Source of the DNA: an uncultured euryarchaeote
GTDB taxonomy: Archaea > Thermoplasmatota > Poseidoniia > Poseidoniales > Thalassarchaeaceae
Assembly: GCA_937897085.1 (NCBI GenBank)
Contig: CALCOR010000046.1
Location: forward strand, 1 to 8,278
Length of the DNA stretch: 8,278 bases
Direction: 5' to 3'
Both the position numbers and the translations under genes were made by a program. Of the stretch, positions 1 to 4,850 are shown one piece after another; positions within the stretch are counted from its first letter, which is position 1; every line of letters begins with the position of its first letter. The notes under the pieces were generated by a model. That model saw only the letters and a program-made list of their open reading frames with translations, searched no databases and was not told the DNA's origin.

Positions 1-936
1 AGCGACGAGCCGGTCTCGAACGCGGACGAGGCGGCATCACTCGCGACCGAGATCGGTTACCCGGTCATCCTCAAGGCGGCGGCGGGCGGCGGCGGCATCG
101 GAATGCAGGTCGTGAACAATGCCGGAGAGTTCGAATCAGCCCTCAAGTTGTGCCAGTCACGCGCCGCCTCAGCCTTCGGCGATGATCGCGTGTTCGTCGA
201 GAAGTTCATCGAGGGTGCCCAGCACATCGAGTTCCAGGTACTCGCTGACGGAACCGATGCCGTGCATTTCGGAGAGCGATTCTGCTCGATTCAGCGTCGC
301 CACCAGAAACTTCTGGAGGAGGGGCCATGGCTCTCGGATGAGGTGCGCGCGGAAATCGGAGAACGAGTATGTGAGGGAGCGCGATCGGTGGGCTACCGCG
401 GGCTGGCGACATTCGAGTTCCTCCGTGATTCATCGGGCGAGTTCAACTTCTTGGAGGTCAATCCACGTGTGCAGGTGGAGCACACGGTGACCGAGATGTT
501 GACCGGTCATGATCTGGTGAGTCTTGGTATTCGCGTGGCTTCGGGCGAGTCGTTACCGCTGTCACAGGAGGACATCCACTTGTCCGGCCATGCAATCCAA
601 TGCCGCATCAACGCCGAGGATCCACGCCAGTTCACCCCCTCACCAGGAAGGTTGTGGGATTGCCACTTCCCTGCTGGCTTCGGTGTGCGCGTGGACACGC
701 ACGCGCACGTAGGATACGACATGCCTGGTTGCTTCGATTCGCTGCTGGCCAAGTTGATCGTCTGGGGTCCAGACCGCGAGCGGGCGATTGCCGGCATGCG
801 CAGTGCGCTCTCAGAGACGACCCTGATCGGAGTCGAGACGGTCATCCCTCTGCATCAAGCTATCATGGACGAGCCAGACTTCCAAGCCCGGCAGGTGACA
901 ATCGCCTATCTGGACGAGCATCCCAACTTGCTCTAG
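1..936 (+). CDS. accC: Biotin carboxylase subunit of an acetyl-/propionyl-CoA carboxylase (5' end outside the window)
   Basis: The frame is open from base 1 to the TAG at 934-936, giving 311 residues. Biotin carboxylase uses ATP and bicarbonate to carboxylate the biotin on the carrier protein (BCCP); this is the first half-reaction of acyl-CoA carboxylases in the cytoplasm. Visible motifs are the ATP-grasp glycine loop GYPVILKAAAGGGGIGM (about residues 19-35 of the fragment, with the ATP-binding Lys), CSIQRRHQKLLEE, the catalytic block FLEVNPRVQVEHTVTE, and the C-terminal domain motifs GHAIQCRINAEDP, FTPSPGRL and DSLLAKLIVWG. Aligned by eye to E. coli AccC (449 residues), about 134 N-terminal residues are missing. 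The protein ends where the biotin carboxylase C-domain ends, with no fused carrier domain, so BCCP must be a separate protein. The same fold serves pyruvate carboxylase subunit A, so the exact acyl-CoA or keto-acid substrate cannot be decided here. The next gene is convergent and its stop codon overlaps this one. Confidence 0.95.
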   Translation, partial: SDEPVSNADEAASLATEIGYPVILKAAAGGGGIGMQVVNNAGEFESALKLCQSRAASAFGDDRVFVEKFIEGAQHIEFQVLADGTDAVHFGERFCSIQRRHQKLLEEGPWLSDEVRAEIGERVCEGARSVGYRGLATFEFLRDSSGEFNFLEVNPRVQVEHTVTEMLTGHDLVSLGIRVASGESLPLSQEDIHLSGHAIQCRINAEDPRQFTPSPGRLWDCHFPAGFGVRVDTHAHVGYDMPGCFDSLLAKLIVWGPDRERAIAGMRSALSETTLIGVETVIPLHQAIMDEPDFQARQVTIAYLDEHPNLL

Positions 937-2894
937 CCCAGCCGCTGTAGCCCAGCGAAACTCAATTTGTCAGCTTCTGACACTCCGGTGGTGGACCGAA
1001 GGGAGACAAAGCTGGAGGGCGCTTCCAATCTCGGCTGCGTCTCTCTATCGAGCAGTTTCTTGATGTCCACCTCATCCCCAGTGGACAGGCTGCGAAGAAT
1101 CTCGGCGGCGAGATCGTCAGCGATTTTGCCACCTCCGCTTCGAGTGAGCAGGTCGAGTCGTTCGGAGATGTCCGCTTGTGCGTCCTGATCGCTGCGCAGG
1201 CGTAACAGCTGCGTGGAGACAAGTTGTGCATCAAGTGGCTCGTCGTCGTCGAAGCCGTCGTCGTCACCATAGGTGTCGCGATATCCATCCGCTGGATCAC
1301 GTCTGAGAATTCGACCCATCTTTCTCCCACCACGCTCTATCTGCTTGAGCCGTGGGCTGACCCAGGCGCGTAGCGAGGCGAAGGCGCTCCGCTCACTGGG
1401 CCGTCGGCTGACTGGCTTCAGTCGCAACCGTTCGAATTCTGTGCGCGTGGCACGCATCCTCTGTAGAGTGGGGTATTCCTTCAGCGGGTCGCCGAGCTTC
1501 GCATGCAGTCCTTGGGTAGTACCATCGCCCGGTACCCTGGGCGGCCTGTATTCTCCCTCCGCCAACCTTGCATCCGCCACCACGCCGGGTGTGCATTCTG
1601 GTCGCAGTGCGTCGCGGTTCGGTTCTGGTAGTCCGCCAATATGAGGGGAGGCGGATGCGATCATCGCGTACGAGGTGGCCCCTGCTGGCTCATTACGCCA
1701 CGTGCTGGGGTGGGTGGATGGGGGTGCTTGTGCTCCAGAAGTCGGTTGAAATGACTGGCTCGGGTACGAGGAAGTGGATGATGCAGTTGGTGCGGGGCTG
1801 CTGGAGAACGATTCGGAAATCGATTTCCCTTCGGCTTGGTCGAGCGCGTCGAACAGCCCACCTTCTCCGAACATCCCACCGCCCCCGAACTCGTCCTGTC
1901 CGAACGAGAAGCCAGCCTCCTGTCCGGAGTTTCTGGCATCGGAGAGCGACTGGTCCAGCAGGGTGCCTTCATGCGATAGTGAATCTGTGCTGCTCGGAGA
2001 TGATGGCGAGCCCCCCTGTCCAATCTGCCACGGAACCTGGTAATCTCCCGCGCCCGTCACCGTTCCGTAGCCGTCAGCATGCTGCGAGTTACTCAGTGGG
2101 GGAATCTCGTTTGTATGAGTAGCACGCTGGTCCCTGAGCGCGGCCGACGCCCGCTCGAACACCGGATGTGGTGCGTCGTTCATCGCTGGTTGCGGTGCGC
2201 TCGCCTCGAGGTGCACCTCGTCGTCGCCGAGCAACTCTGCCTCATGCACGGGCTCGCCGCCGAGCGCGCGCCTGCGCTTGTCGGAGAGTCTGGCGAGCGC
2301 GCTCTCGAGAGTGTCCTCCACGGAACGATCCTCGAAGTCGGCGAGCGCTGCCTCGCTGGCAGAGACCGCCTCGATGTGCTTCTGGAAATCCTCTATTCTT
2401 CCGATGGTTGGGTAGTTCGGTTCGATTAGTTCGTCCAGTCCTAGACGCGCTTGGTCGAGCGTGACACCATCAGCCATCCTATCGAGCATGATGTACAACC
2501 GCTGGAGTTTGTGGTCGCGGCCGTACAGGATGTGACGGTCGCCTTGACGGGTGTCGATACTCAGTGCCGGGCGCCTTCCCAACACCCAGATGAGCAGTGC
2601 GAATGCTCCGAGACCGTAGGCATAGAGCTGTACTCTTCCATCCAGCACTCGAGCACCGGCGAGCAGGGATATGATCCCAATGAGGGTCACCAGTGGCGGA
2701 GTGATGGCGACGTGATGGTGGCGTAGGCGGTGAATGGCGTCCAGATCGATGCGCATCCCCTTTCCGTCGCGCCGTTCCAACAGCAGCGTCCGCTCACTGA
2801 GAACACCCTTGATTCGGCCGTCGATTCCGGCCACCCTAAGTGAATGGAATAATTCGTGTTCCAGAAAGTCGCCTCCTTCTACGCTATACCTCAT
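933..2894 (-). CDS. Hypothetical two-TM membrane protein with possible split PH-like N-domain and long disordered tail
   Basis: This 653-residue protein belongs to no named family I recognise. Residues 20-60 look like beta strands of a PH-like module (GRIKGVLSERTLLLERRDGK, then RIDLDAIHRLRHHH). A hydrophobic hairpin follows: TM1 at about 62-83 and TM2 at about 88-106, joined by a very short loop. Residues 109-160 (ALSIDTRQGDRHILYG and a helix) could complete the same module, and about 160-210 is helical and charged. Residues ~230-460 are low complexity, rich in Ser, Pro, Gln and Gly, with a Phe/Gly-rich stretch at 329-350 (FGQDEFGGGGMFGEGGLFDA). The tail has a basic stretch (~480-533), an acidic patch (DDDGFDDDEPLD, ~544-555) and predicted helices to the end. 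There is no signal peptide. A TAG lies directly before the ATG, so 2894 is the most upstream ATG. The long tail is probably cytoplasmic, but topology is inferred. Amino-acid composition and the absence of stops over 1.9 kb support this strand over the antisense frames. Confidence 0.85.
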   Translation of the reverse strand: MRYSVEGGDFLEHELFHSLRVAGIDGRIKGVLSERTLLLERRDGKGMRIDLDAIHRLRHHHVAITPPLVTLIGIISLLAGARVLDGRVQLYAYGLGAFALLIWVLGRRPALSIDTRQGDRHILYGRDHKLQRLYIMLDRMADGVTLDQARLGLDELIEPNYPTIGRIEDFQKHIEAVSASEAALADFEDRSVEDTLESALARLSDKRRRALGGEPVHEAELLGDDEVHLEASAPQPAMNDAPHPVFERASAALRDQRATHTNEIPPLSNSQHADGYGTVTGAGDYQVPWQIGQGGSPSSPSSTDSLSHEGTLLDQSLSDARNSGQEAGFSFGQDEFGGGGMFGEGGLFDALDQAEGKSISESFSSSPAPTASSTSSYPSQSFQPTSGAQAPPSTHPSTWRNEPAGATSYAMIASASPHIGGLPEPNRDALRPECTPGVVADARLAEGEYRPPRVPGDGTTQGLHAKLGDPLKEYPTLQRMRATRTEFERLRLKPVSRRPSERSAFASLRAWVSPRLKQIERGGRKMGRILRRDPADGYRDTYGDDDGFDDDEPLDAQLVSTQLLRLRSDQDAQADISERLDLLTRSGGGKIADDLAAEILRSLSTGDEVDIKKLLDRETQPRLEAPSSFVSLRSTTGVSEADKLSFAGLQRLG

Positions 2895-3049
2895 CTAGGA
2901 CTTCGCCCAGCGTGCATCCCAAGACGCACAGGTTTGCGGTCCGCTTATGTTGGTTCCCCTGACGATATGGCGCGATACGCACGTATGCACACCCACGGGC
3001 GGGGGCGGCATACGAGATATGAGCCACCTGAATTTGACAATCGCTTCAA
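2895..3049. promoter_or_regulatory. Divergent intergenic region between the two-TM protein gene and the DUF4870 gene
   Basis: These 155 bp separate two divergently transcribed genes and must carry both promoters. There is a perfect short inverted repeat ATACG-CA-CGTAT at 2975-2986 and a weaker one, CATA-CGAGA-TATG, at 3009-3021; both contain the word ATACG. AT-rich spots that could serve as archaeal box A elements occur near 3016-3021 (AGATAT) and 3030-3037 (GAATTTGA) for the plus-strand gene, and near 2943-2950 read on the minus strand. None is a clean consensus. I see no RNA gene or mobile element here. The promoter assignment is inferred from gene orientation. Confidence 0.4.
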
Positions 3050-3499
3050 GTGCTAGTCACTCCTGCAACTCCCGTGCAACCAGGTCTGCCCCCCCAACCA
3101 GGAATTCAATCTGGAGTGCAACCTGGAGTTCAGCCACAGGTCTTCTATGCCCCAGGGCCCTCTCGTGGAATGGGGACGCTCGCTCACCTGGGTGGTTCAC
3201 TCGGATGGTTGATAATTGGGCCAATCGCCTTCCTGATTCCGATGATTTCCTATTTAGTGAAGAACGGTGAACAGGTCAACCGCGACGAACTCGAACTGGA
3301 TCACATGCGACAGGCGTCGAATGCTTCGATCACGATTGCCATAGCTAGCATTGTTCACGGTGCCTTGATGTTGATTCTCGTTGGATTTCTGACCATGCTT
3401 GCCCACTGGATTTGCTACCTCGTCTGGTCGATTCAGGCGAACTCCGCGATGAAGCGCGGTGAACAGTATCGATATCCGCTGACGATTCAGTTCTTCTGA
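3050..3499 (+). CDS. DUF4870 / Tic20-like small membrane protein
   Basis: This is a 149-residue membrane protein. Residues 1-40 are a flexible Pro/Gln/Gly-rich head with a QPG/VQPG repeat. The conserved part begins with GTLAHLGGSLGWLIIGPIAF (first TM ~48-70), followed by a polar loop with charged NRDELELDHMRQASN (~77-91), a second TM (~92-115) and a third short hydrophobic segment (~116-130). It ends with the family-typical tail QANSAMKRGEQYRYPLTIQF. The AHL...GW start, the loop before TM2 and the final xYRYPxTI motif are the hallmarks of DUF4870 proteins; their biochemical role is unknown. The start is a GTG, because an in-frame TGA at 3035-3037 rules out anything upstream except six codons; another GTG lies at 3074. 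No Shine-Dalgarno site is visible. A run of seven C at 3089-3095 near the start could hide an indel. Its stop is 3 bp from the stop of the convergent thioesterase gene. Confidence 0.85.
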   Translation: MLVTPATPVQPGLPPQPGIQSGVQPGVQPQVFYAPGPSRGMGTLAHLGGSLGWLIIGPIAFLIPMISYLVKNGEQVNRDELELDHMRQASNASITIAIASIVHGALMLILVGFLTMLAHWICYLVWSIQANSAMKRGEQYRYPLTIQFF

Positions 3500-3502
3500 T
3501 GT

Positions 3503-3964
3503 TCAGCCGTCCTCGCTGAGCATGGAATCACGGACTCGCTGCGCTTGTTTCCAGAGTAACTCTTCTTCCTCGTTCGCAGGGGTGTGTTGTGGAACTGGTG
3601 TCGGGCGCATGTCGGAATCGACGGCGACCATGAAGAAGAAGCCGGCGCAGATATCCTCAGGTTCCCATTCAGAGCGCGTCAGACGCCGGGCGACGACGTA
3701 GCAGCCGGTGGTCGTCCGCGAGGTGAACACGACTCTGGAGGTCACCTCGACAATATCCCCCTTGTACGCTGGGCGCATGAACTTGAGCGAGTCGATCGAG
3801 ATGGTCACGAACTGCTTGTGGGCGAACTTGCTGGATGCCATTCCCGCAGCGGTGTCCATTATTGACAGCAGGCGGCCACCAAACAGGGTGCCGCGTGAGT
3901 TGGTATCCTGAGGGAACACCTCGTTCAGCAGGACCACGGGTTCAGTGGAGTACGGCTCATCCAT
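3503..3964 (-). CDS. Acyl-CoA thioesterase, hotdog fold (YciA/BACH type)
   Basis: This 153-residue protein hydrolyses acyl-CoA to free acid and CoA in the cytoplasm; chain-length preference cannot be read from the sequence. The family signature is clear: FPQDTNSRGTLFGGRLLSIMD at residues ~17-37 carries the conserved Asn (N22) and Asp (D37) used by YciA/BACH-type enzymes. It is followed by VTISIDSLKFMRPAYKGDIV (~53-72), the strand TSRVVFTSRTTTGCYVVARR, and the closing FFFMVAVDSDMRPTPVPQH (~108-126), then a helix with ELLWKQAQRVRDSM. Length and motif order match a complete single hotdog domain, which would work as an oligomer, usually a trimer of dimers (family knowledge). The ATG at 3964 is the chosen start because the hotdog domain begins about ten residues later. 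It lies head-to-head with the thiI-like gene, and its stop is 3 bp from the DUF4870 stop. It may buffer the CoA pool, but no operon links it to the biotin carboxylase. Confidence 0.93.
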   Translation of the reverse strand: MDEPYSTEPVVLLNEVFPQDTNSRGTLFGGRLLSIMDTAAGMASSKFAHKQFVTISIDSLKFMRPAYKGDIVEVTSRVVFTSRTTTGCYVVARRLTRSEWEPEDICAGFFFMVAVDSDMRPTPVPQHTPANEEEELLWKQAQRVRDSMLSEDG

Positions 3965-4044
3965 CAGTCAATGGGCCTTGACGCTCCCTCATCAACCCTC
4001 GGAACCAACCTGTGCTACTGGCGCCCATTCACTCACCCGACAGA

Positions 4045-4773
4045 ATGCTCATGCCGTTGTCACCCGTCGCGCTGTTGATGAGTGCCGAGAATGGTGCTGG
4101 AGATCCGGTCGGCCGAGCCGTGGCGCTGGTGTCCGGAGGCATCGACTCTCCGGTGGCGGTGGCGCGTATGGTTTCTGCAGGCTGGGAGGTGATTCCGTTG
4201 CATTGCAGCCAGGAACCTGTGACAGGTCCCGAGGCGCAAGAAAAGACCGTTGAATCTCTTCGCCAACTGCGAGGTCAGAATGGACCATTGGGCGGAATGG
4301 GAGCATGCATCGACGGGACACTGTACGTGGCACCGGTCGCGCAGACTCTCGCCTTGTTCACGGACGGTGAGTGCCACCGTGATTACTTCGTTCACATGAA
4401 GCGGCTGTTCAACGCCATCGCTTGTCTGCTCGCCGACGAGGTGGGAGCCAGCCATCTGCTGACCGGCGAGAATCTTGGACAGGTTTCGAGCCAGACACTA
4501 GGGAACATGGGTGCGGTCGAGCGGGCTTCTGACCGGCCCGTGCTGCGTCCGTTGCTGGGCATGGACAAACAGGAGATCGTCGATGAGGCACGCACGCTCG
4601 GAACATTCACCATCAGCGAGGGACCGGAGATGTGTGATGTACTCGGTCCAGCACACCCGACAACGGTCGCTGACATCGGGAGGTTGCTTCGAAATGAGGA
4701 TGCTCGTGGCGGCCTCGCCCATCTTGCGCTCTCCTGCCATGAAAACAGGGAAACAGCGTCGCTGGATGGCTGA
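4045..4773 (+). CDS. thiI: ThiI-type PP-loop sulfurtransferase domain (tRNA 4-thiouridine / thiamine pathway), lacking THUMP and rhodanese
   Basis: ThiI adenylates uridine-8 of tRNA and inserts sulfur to make 4-thiouridine; in many organisms it also supplies sulfur for the thiamine thiazole. The PP-loop ATP site SGGIDSPVA is at residues ~30-38 from the 4045 ATG. It is followed by HRDYFVHMKRLFNAIA, the ThiI-specific TGENLGQVSSQTLGNM (~140-155), RPVLRPLLGMDKQEIVDEAR and GTFTISEGPEMC. The Cys in PEMCDVLGPAHPTT (~197) aligns by eye with E. coli PEYCGVIS, the acceptor Cys344. Only the AANH catalytic domain is present: there is no N-terminal NFLD-THUMP tRNA-binding part, no C-terminal rhodanese and no CxxC iron-sulfur motif. 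tRNA binding may therefore need another protein. The frame is also open to a GTG at 4012, and further ATGs lie at 4051 and 4078; the PP-loop begins soon after all of them, so none restores a THUMP domain. An upstream TGA at 3979-3981 closes the frame. The gene is divergent from the thioesterase gene. Confidence 0.85.
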   Translation: MLMPLSPVALLMSAENGAGDPVGRAVALVSGGIDSPVAVARMVSAGWEVIPLHCSQEPVTGPEAQEKTVESLRQLRGQNGPLGGMGACIDGTLYVAPVAQTLALFTDGECHRDYFVHMKRLFNAIACLLADEVGASHLLTGENLGQVSSQTLGNMGAVERASDRPVLRPLLGMDKQEIVDEARTLGTFTISEGPEMCDVLGPAHPTTVADIGRLLRNEDARGGLAHLALSCHENRETASLDG

Positions 4774-4778
4774 CAGGG

Positions 4779-4796
4779 GTTGGGCGCAAGCCCAAC
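4779..4796 (+). other. GNRA-tetraloop hairpin after thiI
   Basis: The sequence gttgggc-gcaa-gcccaac is a perfect 7-bp inverted repeat around a GCAA tetraloop, starting 5 bases after the thiI stop codon. The loop has GNRA form only in the plus-strand transcript. It is flanked by a direct repeat GGGGTT (4776-4781, partly within the stem, and 4797-4802). No U-tract follows, so a bacterial-type intrinsic terminator is unlikely. It may protect or define the thiI mRNA 3' end; its role is inferred. Confidence 0.5.
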
Positions 4797-4800
4797 GGGG

Positions 4801-4806
4801 TTAAAT
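4801..4806 (+). promoter_or_regulatory. Possible archaeal box A (TATA) for the giant exported protein
   Basis: TTAAAT is the only clearly AT-rich hexamer in the 77-bp spacer and lies about 45 bases before the chosen ATG at 4851. Archaeal box A elements sit about 26 bp before the transcript start, which would put the start near 4830, at the base of the 4830-4844 hairpin. This is a weak call made from position and composition only. Confidence 0.25.
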
Positions 4807-4829
4807 GCGAAATGAGGCTGCGTACGCCG

Positions 4830-4844
4830 AACCGCGTAGCGGTT
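4830..4844 (+). repeat. Short inverted repeat (hairpin) just before the start of the giant exported protein
   Basis: The sequence aaccgc-gta-gcggtt is a perfect 6-bp inverted repeat with a 3-base loop, ending 6 bases before the ATG at 4851. A separate perfect 8-bp palindrome, GCGTACGC, lies at 4820-4827. The hairpin could lie in the mRNA leader and influence translation initiation, or it could be a protein-binding site. If translation instead began at the in-frame ATG at 4812, it would be coding sequence. Confidence 0.45.
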
Positions 4845-4850
4845 TATGGG

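Noticed and set aside
1568..2122. 184-codon plus-strand open frame
   Set aside because: It lies wholly antisense to the 653-residue membrane protein, is very Arg/Trp/Cys-rich in an unstructured way and shows no domain. It reflects the composition of the Ser/Gly/Pro-rich tail on the other strand.
3034..3039. TTGACA resembling a bacterial -35 box before the DUF4870 gene
   Set aside because: No -10-like hexamer at the expected spacing (around 3057-3062 the sequence is TCACTC), and it is too close to the GTG at 3050.
2947..3270. 107-codon plus-strand frame overlapping the DUF4870 gene start
   Set aside because: Out of frame with the conserved DUF4870 motifs and Ser/Thr/Arg-rich without a domain. 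The frame carrying AHL...GW and the YRYP tail is the real gene.
4060..4455. 131-codon minus-strand frame opposite thiI
   Set aside because: The plus strand has the PP-loop and other ThiI motifs in this same region; the antisense translation has no motif.
4779..4802. Intrinsic terminator after thiI
   Set aside because: The hairpin is good but is followed by GGGGTT rather than a U-tract, so it was recorded as a structural element instead.
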